Shown here in pieces: positions 17,036-25,658 of a stretch of DNA of 64,000 nucleotides (its first letter is position 1; the number at the start of each line of letters is the position of its first letter). The notes below the pieces were generated by a model. It saw nothing but the letters and a program-made list of their open reading frames with translations, ran no database searches and was not told where the DNA came from. The position numbers were made by a program, and so were the translations under genes. Source of the stretch: Pseudovibrio sp. Ad37 (GTDB lineage: Bacteria > Pseudomonadota > Alphaproteobacteria > Rhizobiales > Stappiaceae); contig NZ_LMCF01000223.1 of assembly GCF_001623075.1 (NCBI RefSeq), forward strand, positions 154,670-218,669. The letters are read 5' to 3'.

Positions 17036-18415
17036 ATGTCTGACGTTTTTTCTTCCAAACCGGACAATATTTTTCTGTCCGGCTCCATACCTATTCTCTT
17101 TGCAAAAACCGCAATCCCCCTCAGCCTTGTCATGATGGTCAACGGCTTGCACACGGTCGTCGACGCCTATTTTCTGGGAACCTATGTGGGTACACAGGCC
17201 CTGACTGGCGTCACACTCATGTTCCCTCTCTTCATGATCTTGGTTTCCCTGTTCACGCTCGTGTCCAACGGTTTCGCCAGCATCTACGCAAGGGCCTTTG
17301 GCGCTAACAACCACCGCATCGCAAAGAAGATCATCGACAGCGCAATCGCCCTCGCATTGATCGTCTGCGGCAGCCTTATCGTGAGTTTTCTGGTCGCAGG
17401 ATTTCAGTTAGCTCTGTTCCTGACCAACGGCTCTGACGAACTAGCCCGTATTGGCTATCAATACATGGCGATCCTCATTCTAGGTTCACCGTTGGGGTTC
17501 GTCCTATCCATCAACATCGACAGGCTCCGTTGTGAGGGATTACTGCCTCTCATTACAGTCATCACCCTGAGTTCTGCATTCCTGAATATCTTCTTTGATT
17601 GGCTCTATGTGGTTCAATTCGGCTGGGGCGTGGCCGGCTCTGCTTATGGAACATTGACTGCACAGTTGATTTCATTAGTTGCACTAGTAGTCTACTACAC
17701 ATCCAAACGCGGGGAACTTTCCTTCCTGAACTGGCGACCAGTGAGCTTCCAATGGAAGTCCCTCATCGCTCTTGGTGTCCCCCAAAGCCTTGGCTATACG
17801 GGTGTTTCTCTGGCTGCAGCCGTCACGCTGTTTGCAATTCAGCTTTGGGCCGGAAGCAACTATGAAGTCACCGCTGGAGCCTATGGCATCATCACCAGAA
17901 TGATGACCTTCACGTTCCTGCCTCTGCTGGGTCTCAGCATGGCGCTGCAATCCATTTCAGGAAACAACTACGGCGCCCAAAAGCACGACAGAACTGCACA
18001 AACCCTGAAAATCGCGATCATAATCTCGCTCATCTATTGCGGTGGAGTTCAGGCAATCTACTTCCTGTTCAGCTCCCAACTGGGCGCGATCTTTGTCGAT
18101 GATGCAGCCACAATTGCAGACGTCGAACGCATCATCCCAATCGTGTCTATGATGTTCTTCCTGTCTGGTCCGTTGATGATGGTAGGCACATTCTTTCAGG
18201 CAATCGGTGACGCTGCCCGCGCAGGCATTCTGATGCTGGCCAAAACCTACCTGTTCGCAGTCCCGCTTACTCTCATCCTGCCTTATGCAATGGGAGAAGC
18301 CGGTATTTGGTACGCCAGTGTGTTCTCCGAGGTTCTGCTACTGGGGCTCACCTTTGTCATCGTGTTTGCCCACAAACGAGCCGCCGCTCCGGCTACAGTT
18401 CTCGCGAATACATAA
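17036..18415 (+). CDS. MATE family multidrug/metabolite efflux transporter
   Basis: 459 residues, about 12 membrane helices in two six-helix halves. The opening IPILFAKTAIPLSLVMMVNGLHTVVDAYFLGTYVG and the midpoint ALGVPQSLGYTGVSLAAAVTLFAIQ are typical repeats of MATE half-domains, and VGTFFQAIGDAARAGILMLAKT near 380 is a conserved C-terminal segment. It exports cationic drugs or metabolites by Na+ or H+ antiport across the inner membrane. I take ATG 17036; a TTG lies one codon upstream. A strong hairpin follows eight bases after the stop. Confidence 0.9.
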   Translation: MSDVFSSKPDNIFLSGSIPILFAKTAIPLSLVMMVNGLHTVVDAYFLGTYVGTQALTGVTLMFPLFMILVSLFTLVSNGFASIYARAFGANNHRIAKKIIDSAIALALIVCGSLIVSFLVAGFQLALFLTNGSDELARIGYQYMAILILGSPLGFVLSINIDRLRCEGLLPLITVITLSSAFLNIFFDWLYVVQFGWGVAGSAYGTLTAQLISLVALVVYYTSKRGELSFLNWRPVSFQWKSLIALGVPQSLGYTGVSLAAAVTLFAIQLWAGSNYEVTAGAYGIITRMMTFTFLPLLGLSMALQSISGNNYGAQKHDRTAQTLKIAIIISLIYCGGVQAIYFLFSSQLGAIFVDDAATIADVERIIPIVSMMFFLSGPLMMVGTFFQAIGDAARAGILMLAKTYLFAVPLTLILPYAMGEAGIWYASVFSEVLLLGLTFVIVFAHKRAAAPATVLANT

Positions 18416-18423
18416 CCAACCAG

Positions 18424-18453
18424 CCCTCGCATACGCATCAAAGTATGCGAGGG
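18424..18453 (+). terminator. Hairpin just after the MATE gene
   Basis: CCCTCGCATAC (18424-18434) and GTATGCGAGGG (18443-18453) form a perfect 11-bp stem with an eight-base loop, 8 bases after the MATE stop codon. No T run follows, so it may be a weak or factor-dependent terminator, or an mRNA-protecting end. Confidence 0.65.
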
Positions 18454-18526
18454 GCACAAGTTTGTCGGCAACCTGTACCAAACAAGACAGCAGTCTCTCC
18501 TCACCCTCGCTAAACCTAGCCTTACA

Positions 18527-18577
18527 GATGCTGTTCCTTGCAGCAGACAAACCGTCTTCACTGCAAGGAACAGCATC
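18527..18577. promoter_or_regulatory. Perfect 17-bp inverted repeat upstream of the chaperone/effector genes
   Basis: GATGCTGTTCCTTGCAG (18527-18543) and CTGCAAGGAACAGCATC (18561-18577) are exact reverse complements, with a 17-base spacer that itself can pair AGAC with GTCT. The repeat ends 39 bases before the chaperone start codon. As RNA it would be a very stable leader hairpin. As DNA it is long enough for a dimeric regulator. It lacks the T run of a terminator. Confidence 0.8.
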
Positions 18578-18616
18578 AACGACATACAAGTCCTATGGTG
18601 AGGCGCGCGAGACTGC

Positions 18617-19096
18617 ATGACTGATTTGGTAAACGCACTGCTGATCGAACTCGGCAACAGAATTGGCTTTGACAACTTCTCTTTGAACGAAGATGGTCAG
18701 ATTTTCCTTGGTCTTGATCAGGACCTCGCCATGAGCATCGTCTGGCGAGGCGAAAGCCAAACCCTGCTTTTCAACACAGTTATCAGCAAACGCGATACCA
18801 ACAGTCCGCAAGTCCTTGAAGCTCTGATGCAGGCCAATTGCGTGTTTGCCGACAGCCATGCCATGGCGTTCAACATCAGCCCAAAAGCAAGTTGCATAAA
18901 TCTCTCCATGGTGGTGACAATCTCCGACAGATCCTCCTTTGCCCTCCACAACAAGCTGGACATGTTCATCCGCACAGCTGCCTCCTGGCACGAGCGCCTC
19001 AAGAACCCGGAAGGCCTCAGCCCAAATTGGGATAACCCAAACCACACCAACCCTTGTCAGGCCGATAATTTTGCAGATTTTGGAGCAAGAGTATGA
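18617..19096 (+). CDS. CesT/SycE-family type III secretion chaperone
   Basis: 159 residues. The layout is typical of class I type III chaperones: an N-terminal helix MTDLVNALLIELGNRIGFDNFSLNEDG, a central strand block GQIFLGLDQDLAMSIVWRGESQTLLF, an LEALMQANCVF helix near 75, and a final FALHNKLDMFIRTAASWHERL helix near 115-140. These small dimeric proteins hold an effector's N terminus partly unfolded for secretion. Its stop overlaps the next gene's start by four bases (19093-19096), the usual coupling of chaperone and cognate effector. The C-terminal tail after residue 140 is extra. No structural type III genes are in the window. Confidence 0.8.
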   Translation: MTDLVNALLIELGNRIGFDNFSLNEDGQIFLGLDQDLAMSIVWRGESQTLLFNTVISKRDTNSPQVLEALMQANCVFADSHAMAFNISPKASCINLSMVVTISDRSSFALHNKLDMFIRTAASWHERLKNPEGLSPNWDNPNHTNPCQADNFADFGARV

Positions 19097-20913
19097 GCAC
19101 CATTGAACTCTCCAGTTTTGTAACTGCAGCCCAATTCGACAACGGTCTGGACAAACTGCACACCACGCAAGAAGCCGTTACACAACGCACCTCTCATACA
19201 TCGGTTGGCGGAAAAGTACTCTCCTGGGCCAAGCTCCATATCACTGGAGATGGCCAGAAATCTGCAGATCAGACCCGTTTTCAGGAAGCATTGAAAACAG
19301 AATTCGGCAAAGACGTCGGTGAAGCCGCTTACAAGGCTTTCGCACCAGGTGATGGGAAAGCCCACAGCCTGACCAATGCACAAGTACTGAGCTCGGTTGA
19401 GTTGGCACTCACAACTCAGGAAAATAAAGCCGAAGAGCTCAATGTAACTACACAAGCGGCTATCCTCTCAAGCGTCGCCAAAACGCATGGTGCAGAGGTA
19501 GCAGCCAATGTCACCAAATTGCTGGAAGGCTCCAGTGAGTTTACAAAGGCTGGCGAAAATCCTGAGCAAATAAAAGCAATTGTCTCACAGATTGCAGAGG
19601 ATGTTGCGAAGAATCTGGCAGCAGAAACCGACGCAAACATTGCAACCCATATTGAAAAACTGGGTGATAGGGAGCATCTGAAAGCTGCTGCATCAACTGC
19701 GGACTTCCAAATCAACTGGGATAATGTCTCCTCCGAGCAGATCACAAAACTGCAGGAAAATGTGCAAGGCAAACTGGAAAACCAATCCAGACCAAGCAAC
19801 TCCAACCAATCCATTCGCAGCAGTTTGAAGGATGAACAGGTACAACAAGCAGTAGGCAATCAGCTACGAGCCATCGCAGCACTGCAATCAGCAAGCGCAG
19901 GAGATACTTTGCTTGAAAGCATCTTTTCAGAGTTGGGCCTGCCCGCAGAGAAGATAAGCGCAGGGGCATTCGGTGAAATCGCAACCGTATTGAACGGCGT
20001 CTTCAACACGGTTTCCGGTCCTGAAGGCACGAACGACATTACTGATCAGATCGAAGGTATTCTCCAAAAAAGCATCATCAACAGCGCTGTTCAGGACGTG
20101 TTGAAATCGACACTGAGAGAAGCAGCCCAAACAGATGAGTTCAGCTCGCAAATTGCCCCGTTTGTGCCTGAAGGAACCCCAAAAGAAATAAGGGCCGCAC
20201 AGAAATGGTTGCCTGATTTGGCTGCCAAGGAAATCGTGCGTTCTATAAAAGACGGCAATGACTTTCAGGAACAAGGCGGCATCGTCAACGCAGCAAAGGC
20301 TGAGCTTGGCAAGCAGATAGAAACAGCTCAAACCGCCAATGAAATCATCAAAGGCTTTGTAGAACACCTGACCGCTGATGAAATCAATGCAGAGCTGCTG
20401 ACCGAGTTCATAGCAAAGCACTCCAACAATGCGGATGGCTTGGGTGGTGACGACAACAAGTTCGCCGCAGAGCGTCACTTCACGAAGATTTTCAAAGAGC
20501 ACCCGGAGATCCAGCAACAGCTGAACAACGCTTTCCGCTCCGAGAAGCTCAAGGAAAAATCGCAAGTTGTGAGTGAGGCTATCGAGCTCATTTCAACAAA
20601 TGTCGAAGAACAGCTGGTCAATCGTCTTCAGCAGGCTGGGAAACATCCGACAGAAGCTTATGCAACCGCTTCAGTGATCTCATCCACACTGAAAGGCCCA
20701 TTCGTTCAGTTGTTTGCACCCTTACTGGACTCGCTAGATTCCCCTGATGAAAACACAATCTCAGAAGGTGAATTCTTGGAACAAAAGCAGGCAGTAACAG
20801 ATGTCTTTTTCTTCCCGAGTGATCCGTCGGAAAACGCAACTGGAATTGCAAACGGTCTCGTAAAGGGCTTCCATGATCTCTTTGCAAGACACGACTTGCA
20901 GCTCAGCTTCTAA
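19093..20913 (+). CDS. Candidate type III secreted effector of unknown function
   Basis: 606 residues, mostly predicted alpha-helical, rich in Ala, Glu, Gln, Ser and Asn, with no cysteine at all, no signal peptide and no membrane segment. The Ser/Thr-rich N terminus (MSTIELSSFVTAAQ...) fits a type III secretion signal, and residues about 30-80 could be the chaperone-binding stretch. No enzyme motif is recognised. Translation is coupled to the upstream CesT-like chaperone through an ATGA overlap, which is the main evidence for the role. Residues 195-245 (Gln/Ser/Asn-rich, SRPSNSNQSIRSS) look like a linker between two helical parts. Absence of similarity to named effectors makes this a possible new family. 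A structural or regulatory secreted protein is the alternative. Confidence 0.65.
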   Translation: MSTIELSSFVTAAQFDNGLDKLHTTQEAVTQRTSHTSVGGKVLSWAKLHITGDGQKSADQTRFQEALKTEFGKDVGEAAYKAFAPGDGKAHSLTNAQVLSSVELALTTQENKAEELNVTTQAAILSSVAKTHGAEVAANVTKLLEGSSEFTKAGENPEQIKAIVSQIAEDVAKNLAAETDANIATHIEKLGDREHLKAAASTADFQINWDNVSSEQITKLQENVQGKLENQSRPSNSNQSIRSSLKDEQVQQAVGNQLRAIAALQSASAGDTLLESIFSELGLPAEKISAGAFGEIATVLNGVFNTVSGPEGTNDITDQIEGILQKSIINSAVQDVLKSTLREAAQTDEFSSQIAPFVPEGTPKEIRAAQKWLPDLAAKEIVRSIKDGNDFQEQGGIVNAAKAELGKQIETAQTANEIIKGFVEHLTADEINAELLTEFIAKHSNNADGLGGDDNKFAAERHFTKIFKEHPEIQQQLNNAFRSEKLKEKSQVVSEAIELISTNVEEQLVNRLQQAGKHPTEAYATASVISSTLKGPFVQLFAPLLDSLDSPDENTISEGEFLEQKQAVTDVFFFPSDPSENATGIANGLVKGFHDLFARHDLQLSF

Positions 20914-20924
20914 TAAAGCAAAGC

Positions 20925-20952
20925 GTGCCAGCAGCAATTCGACTGCTGGCAC
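20925..20952. terminator. Bidirectional terminator after the effector gene
   Basis: GTGCCAGCAG (20925-20934) pairs perfectly with CTGCTGGCAC (20943-20952) around an eight-base loop, between convergent stop codons at 20913 and 20961. Confidence 0.75.
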
Positions 20953-20960
20953 CAACTCTC

Positions 20961-21851
20961 TTACAACAAAATCACAGCAGTTCCGCCAAGCGAGAGCAGT
21001 GCACCACCCCAAGCCAGCGGGCGGGGCATGTTTCCCGTTCGCATCCAGAGCAACGGCAGAATAAAGACAGGCGACAGCGAGCCAAGAATGCTGGCAACGG
21101 CTGCATCATAATGAGCATAGGCATAGAGCAGCAGCGAGACAGATATGCCATATCCAATGAAACCGGGCAGCACGACGCGGAACAACAGCATCCAGCTCAT
21201 CTCTGTTGAAGCCTGAACCGCCGAGACAGGCATCAATCCAACCAGGGCCACAATAAACGCAGCGCCGGTAACCCGCACCGCTGATGCTGCCAAAGGCTCG
21301 GTCCCTGCAACAAGCAACGGCTTAAGAACAAGCATTCCAATCCCTTGCGAAGCAGCTGCAACAAGCGCCAGCAACACAATCACAACCAACCCGCCACTGC
21401 GACGAGTAGCTTCAGTTTCTTGATCAGAACTTCCAAACAAAATTGCCAAGCAAATGCCGAACAGAGCGATTGAGATACCAACAATTTCGGTAAAGCTCAG
21501 CTCCTCACCAAGAAACGCGAAGGCAAGGACAGCAACGATTGGAGTTTTGAGCGAAAGCAGCAGCTCCGTTTGTCGCGGCCCGGCTCGGCGCAAACACGCC
21601 ATCAAAGCTAGGTTTCCAATAATCACGCTGACAACAACACTCACCACAAAGGCAGGCCACTGGCTCCAATCAACAGTATGCCAATACCCCAACACAGAGC
21701 AAAGCAAACACAGGATCGCCCCGGATGTAAGCAACTGAATGCGCGTAAACTCAAAAACCCCAACACGTTGTAGCGGTCGGTGGGCCAACATTGATCCACA
21801 CGCCCACCCTAAGGAAGCCGCCAGGGCAGACGACACCGCAAAAACAACCAT
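20961..21851 (-). CDS. EamA/DMT family transporter
   Basis: About 296 residues, ten membrane helices in two EamA repeats: SLGWACGSMLAHRPL...(helices 1-5) and LVAAASQGIGMLVLKPLLVAG...(helices 6-10). The PRQTELLLSLKTPIVAVLAFAFLGEELSFTEIVG segment is the conserved end of repeat one. It exports small metabolites or amino acids across the inner membrane. ATG 21851 is preferred over a TTG at 21866. It is divergent from an HxlR-type regulator with a putative operator between them, so it is the likely target of that regulator. Confidence 0.88.
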   Translation of the reverse strand: MVVFAVSSALAASLGWACGSMLAHRPLQRVGVFEFTRIQLLTSGAILCLLCSVLGYWHTVDWSQWPAFVVSVVVSVIIGNLALMACLRRAGPRQTELLLSLKTPIVAVLAFAFLGEELSFTEIVGISIALFGICLAILFGSSDQETEATRRSGGLVVIVLLALVAAASQGIGMLVLKPLLVAGTEPLAASAVRVTGAAFIVALVGLMPVSAVQASTEMSWMLLFRVVLPGFIGYGISVSLLLYAYAHYDAAVASILGSLSPVFILPLLWMRTGNMPRPLAWGGALLSLGGTAVILL

Positions 21852-21870
21852 AGCAAAACTCTCCAAACGT

Positions 21871-21900
21871 GCTACAATAAAAGTAGCAAGACACCGCTAC
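21871..21900. promoter_or_regulatory. Candidate operator in the EamA/HxlR divergent promoter region
   Basis: Three alternating half sites, GCTAC (21871-21875), GTAGC (21883-21887) and GCTAC (21896-21900), make two overlapping inverted repeats. Position between a transporter and a divergent HxlR regulator suggests a binding site for that regulator. Confidence 0.5.
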
Positions 21901-21933
21901 AACAATCATAGCAAAAAGGAAAGCCCCATTTCT

Positions 21934-22275
21934 GTGAAAATACCTAAGGCAGGCAAACCGGTTCGTGGCTCAAAATCCGGCAAACCAATCATGGTTCTCT
22001 TTGATTTGCTGGGTAGACGATGGGCTCTTGGCATCATCTGGAACCTTTCAACCGGCCCGCAGACCTTCCGCACGCTCCAGTCCAATTGTGACTCTGTCTC
22101 ACCCACTGTGCTCAATACGCGCTTGAAAGAACTACGAGAATGCGGGATCGTCATGAATGGAGAATGCGGCTACGAACTGACAGCAGAAGGCGAAGACCTG
22201 TTCACCTACCTGCAACCCTTAGGCCACTGGTCTCAAACATGGTCCCATGCAGCCAAATTGAAAGATGACCAATGA
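21934..22275 (+). CDS. HxlR family winged-helix transcriptional regulator
   Basis: 113 residues from the GTG at 21934. The HxlR block is complete: PIMVLFDLLGRRWALGIIWNLSTGPQTFRTLQ, then SPTVLNTRLKELRECGIV and the wing YELTAEGEDLFTYLQPLGHW. HxlR proteins bind DNA as dimers and sense aldehydes, oxidants or other small molecules. AAGGA lies 13-18 bases upstream, a little far. Longer open frame to 21739 runs into the divergent transporter and is rejected. It overlaps the next gene by four bases. The conserved N-terminal Cys of oxidant sensors is absent. Confidence 0.88.
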   Translation: MKIPKAGKPVRGSKSGKPIMVLFDLLGRRWALGIIWNLSTGPQTFRTLQSNCDSVSPTVLNTRLKELRECGIVMNGECGYELTAEGEDLFTYLQPLGHWSQTWSHAAKLKDDQ

Positions 22276-22607
22276 AATTCAACCATATCGGCATTCCAAC
22301 CAAGGGATACTTCGAGGAAGAGATTCCGCTGCCTCACCTGCACATGACCGTCAGCGACCACAAAAACAATCCCTTCGGCATTCAATGGCAGCGCTATGAC
22401 GAAGGTGCGCCCTACCCTGAAATCGTGAAGACAGTGGCACACGTGGCGTTTGAAGTTGACGATTTGGCAGAGGCGTTGAAAGACCAGAAGGTTATCATCA
22501 AACCCAACTCCCCTATCGAAGGACTCACTGTCGCCTTTATCGAGGTAAATGGAGCTCCGGTTGAGCTGATGGAAGTTGACCGTACTATCTGCAAAGAAGA
22601 CATCTAG
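22272..22607 (+). CDS. VOC superfamily protein
   Basis: 111 residues. Starts KFNHIGIPT, a VOC first strand with His5, and has a second-module strand VKTVAHVAFEVDDLAEALKDQKVI near 55-78 and a final VNGAPVELMEVD near 95-106 with a Glu in the metal-ligand position. The first module looks shortened, so this may be a single-domain or non-catalytic VOC protein. Translation is coupled to the HxlR gene (ATGA, 22272-22275), so it probably works in the same response, perhaps handling a reactive small molecule exported by the EamA protein. Confidence 0.75.
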   Translation: MKFNHIGIPTKGYFEEEIPLPHLHMTVSDHKNNPFGIQWQRYDEGAPYPEIVKTVAHVAFEVDDLAEALKDQKVIIKPNSPIEGLTVAFIEVNGAPVELMEVDRTICKEDI

Positions 22608-22726
22608 CCCAGCGCTCACACCTAACAGCAACTTAATGCCACCAAGGCGCTTCCCACCTGCACTCTCAGTCTTTTTTCAGGCCCTCAATTTAAAGTTTAG
22701 AGCATCAAAGACTAAGCCGGTGGCCC

Positions 22727-24157
22727 ATGCAGCAGGAAAAACCGCCCAGCGCTGAACACAAAATCGCATTCATCCCCTTGGTGCTGATCACCACAGCGCT
22801 GTTCATGACCCTGCGCAACATGCCAATGATGGCAGAGACCGGCATGCAAATGGTCCTGCTCAACGCCATCACAGTGTTTGCTTTCCTCATTCCAACAGCA
22901 TTAATTTCAGCAGAACTTGCAACAGGCTGGCCCCAAAACGGCGTATTCCATTGGGTCGAAGCAGCCTTTGGCACGCCCATCGGCTTCGTGGCTGTATTTC
23001 TGCAATGGATCCAGTCCATCTTCGGCGTCACATCAATCGTCGCCTATGCCACCGCAACACTCACGTATGCCTTTGATCCTGAGCTGGGCTCAAATCGCTA
23101 CTACATTACGTTCTCGGTGCTCGCCCTCTATTGGGCTGCAACACTGATCAATTTCAGAGGAACAGAAACCTCAGAGAAAATATCGGGTTATGCGGTCTCC
23201 GTCGGCGTCTTCTTTCCCTCTGCACTGCTGATCCTCTTTGGCATCTATTACTTGATCTCTGGCGAACCAATCGCCCTCAACACATCCGCTACAGTCGCAA
23301 ACTGGGTTCCTTCACTACCCGACACCACCAGCCTCGTCTTCTTCATGAGCTTCGTCTTTGGCTTTGTCGGCATCGAAGTTTCCGCATGCCATGCAAACGA
23401 AGTTGAAAACCCGCAAAAGAATTATCCGCGTGCCATCTTCACAGCAGCAATCGCAGGCTTCGTCATCACCCTTGCGGGTGGGCTTGCCGTCTCACTCATC
23501 CTCGAAAAAGGCAATATCTCCAACATCAACGGTGCCCTTCAGGCTTTCTCCGCTTATCTGAACGCCTATGGCCTTTCCATTCTCACGCCCTTCATTGCCC
23601 TGCTCGTTGCCGTGGGCGCTGCCGGTCAGGTCAGCACCTGGATAGTTGGTCCGGTAAAAGGGATGTGGGCCGCTGGCAGAAAAGGCCTGCTGCCTGCACG
23701 CTTTGCGAAAGCCAACAAAAACAACGTCCCTGCAGCACTTCTGATCCTGCAAGCATCTCTCATTTCATTCATTGCCCTGAGCTTCATCCTCTTCGAGAAC
23801 GTCAATCTGGTGTTCCTCGTCCTCACCTCAACAGCAGTACTGCTTTACTCACTGATGTACCTGCTGATGTTCGTAGCAGCCATTCGCCTGCGTTACACTC
23901 ATCCGCATATCCCGCGCCCTTACAGAGTGCCCGGCGGCAATTGGGGCATCTGGCTGCTCGGTATCATCGGCATGTTGACAGCCATAAGCTGCTTTGCAAT
24001 TGGTTTCATTCCCCCACCATCCCTGCCATTCTCAATAAAGAGCTTTGAAGGCCTCATGGTTGTGGCTGTTATTCTCGCCCTGCTGGTTCCACTCAGCATA
24101 TGGTTCCTACGTCGCAAGAAAATCTCGAACGCCTCGAAAAGTAGAGGACAAGAGTGA
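22727..24157 (+). CDS. APC superfamily amino acid permease (first of tandem pair)
   Basis: 476 residues, about 12 membrane helices. The opening FMTLRNMPMMAETGMQMVLLNAITVFAFLIPTALISAELATGWPQNGVFHWV resembles the glutamate/GABA antiporter branch (GadC-like) of the APC superfamily, in which ELATGWP-GG/NGVF forms part of the unwound helix 1-3 region. VGAAGQVSTWIVGPVKGM near 295-312 is the helix 8 segment. Imports or exchanges an amino acid or its decarboxylation product. It shares about the whole architecture with the next gene and overlaps it by four bases (24154-24157). Confidence 0.88.
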   Translation: MQQEKPPSAEHKIAFIPLVLITTALFMTLRNMPMMAETGMQMVLLNAITVFAFLIPTALISAELATGWPQNGVFHWVEAAFGTPIGFVAVFLQWIQSIFGVTSIVAYATATLTYAFDPELGSNRYYITFSVLALYWAATLINFRGTETSEKISGYAVSVGVFFPSALLILFGIYYLISGEPIALNTSATVANWVPSLPDTTSLVFFMSFVFGFVGIEVSACHANEVENPQKNYPRAIFTAAIAGFVITLAGGLAVSLILEKGNISNINGALQAFSAYLNAYGLSILTPFIALLVAVGAAGQVSTWIVGPVKGMWAAGRKGLLPARFAKANKNNVPAALLILQASLISFIALSFILFENVNLVFLVLTSTAVLLYSLMYLLMFVAAIRLRYTHPHIPRPYRVPGGNWGIWLLGIIGMLTAISCFAIGFIPPPSLPFSIKSFEGLMVVAVILALLVPLSIWFLRRKKISNASKSRGQE

Positions 24158-25596
24158 TGGGCAAAACACCACGCAATCAGCCAAAGCACCACATAACCCT
24201 TTGGCACTTGGTGTTTATGACCACAGCTCTCTTCATGACGATGCTGAATATGCCACTCATGGCACAAACCGGCATGAAGATCCTGTTCTTCAACACAGCA
24301 GTGATCCTCTGCTACATCCTGCCTGTAGCCCTCATTTCAGCAGAATTGGCAACAGGTTGGCCCAAACATGGTGTTTACACTTGGGTGCAGGAAGCTTTCG
24401 GCGCTCCCTTCGGGTTCATGGCAGTCTTCCTACAGTGGTTTCAGGCCATTTTCGCCATGGTCGCAACCGTTGCTTACACTACCGCAGCCCTCGCGTTTGT
24501 GTTTGATCGCCCTCTTGATGAAAACCCATGGCTTATGTTCACAGGTGTTATCATCATCTACTGGGGCGCAACCTTCGCAAATTTCAAAGGCACAAGAATT
24601 ACAAAACGCATTGCCAGCGTCTGCCTGCTGGCAGGAACTATCTTCCCATCTCTCTCCATGATTATATTGGGCCTGCTCTACGTCTCTGGCCCTGCTCAAC
24701 CCGCTATTGATGTCAGCCTCACCACCGCCAATATCATCCCCTCCCTCTCTCAAACCTCAACCTTGTTCCTCTTCCTTAGCTTCCTCTTCGGCTTCATCGG
24801 TATGGAAGTTTCAGCGGGCCACGCGACAGAAGTTCAGAACGTTCGACGCACCTATCCAATCGCAATCCTCATCGCAGCACTGATTGGCTTTTCAATTTCT
24901 CTTCTGGGCGGTTTGACGATTGCCATGATCATTCCGGTCACGGAGATCTCAAACACGCTTGGGGTCCTGCAAACCTTCACAATACTGCTGGATCACTATG
25001 GCGTGCCGAACATCTTACCCGTTGCAGCCATGTTCATCGCTGTTGGCGCTGCCGGACAAGTTAGCACTTGGATTGCAGGACCAGTGAAAAGCCTCGCAGT
25101 CGCAGGCCGCGATGGCATGCTACCCAAATTCCTGCATGGCTCAAACACTCACGATATGCCAGTGCCACTCATGTTGGTGCAGGCCACCATCGCCACACTC
25201 ATAGCAACCGCTTTCCTGCTTCACGTAAAGACCAACGAGGTGTTCTTGTACCTCACCTCAACAGCGGTGCTGCTTTACTCCGTCATGTATTTACTTTTCT
25301 ACAGCACCGCAATCCGGCTGCGCTACAAACACCCCAATGTTCCGCGGACCTATAAGGTCCCGTTCGGCAACTGGGGCATCTGGGTGTTGGGCAGCATCGG
25401 CTTCAGTATCTCACTCATCGCATTCATCATCGGCTTCAGGCCTCCAGACGAACCCGACTTTCCGGCAACAACTTATCTGGCAATCATTATCCCCGGCGTG
25501 TTCCTCACACTCAGTATTCCGTTCATTCTCTGGAAGGTCCGCCGCCCCAATTGGAAAGCCCGCAAACAAGCAAAAAAGCCGCGCCCTACACCATAG
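24154..25596 (+). CDS. APC superfamily amino acid permease (second of tandem pair)
   Basis: 480 residues, about 12 membrane helices. It repeats the landmarks of its upstream neighbour: FMTMLNMPLMAQTG, ISAELATGWPKHGVYTWVQEAFG, VGAAGQVSTWIAGPVKSL and LTSTAVLLYSVMYLLFY. This marks a tandem duplication. The start ATG overlaps the first gene's stop (ATGA), so both are made together and could form a pair or take different substrates. The C terminus is basic (RRPNWKARKQAKKPRP), probably cytoplasmic. Confidence 0.88.
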   Translation: MMGKTPRNQPKHHITLWHLVFMTTALFMTMLNMPLMAQTGMKILFFNTAVILCYILPVALISAELATGWPKHGVYTWVQEAFGAPFGFMAVFLQWFQAIFAMVATVAYTTAALAFVFDRPLDENPWLMFTGVIIIYWGATFANFKGTRITKRIASVCLLAGTIFPSLSMIILGLLYVSGPAQPAIDVSLTTANIIPSLSQTSTLFLFLSFLFGFIGMEVSAGHATEVQNVRRTYPIAILIAALIGFSISLLGGLTIAMIIPVTEISNTLGVLQTFTILLDHYGVPNILPVAAMFIAVGAAGQVSTWIAGPVKSLAVAGRDGMLPKFLHGSNTHDMPVPLMLVQATIATLIATAFLLHVKTNEVFLYLTSTAVLLYSVMYLLFYSTAIRLRYKHPNVPRTYKVPFGNWGIWVLGSIGFSISLIAFIIGFRPPDEPDFPATTYLAIIIPGVFLTLSIPFILWKVRRPNWKARKQAKKPRPTP

Positions 25597-25620
25597 AACG
25601 CGACTCTCCAAAACTCTATC

Positions 25621-25642
25621 GAACCAACACTTTGATTGGTTC
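25621..25642. terminator. Hairpin between convergent permease and carbonic anhydrase genes
   Basis: GAACCAA (25621-25627) pairs with TTGGTTC (25636-25642), seven perfect bases, between the stop codons at 25596 and 25659. A modest stem, so termination is likely but not certain. Confidence 0.5.
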
Positions 25643-25658
25643 TCTGCCCTACAGAGGC

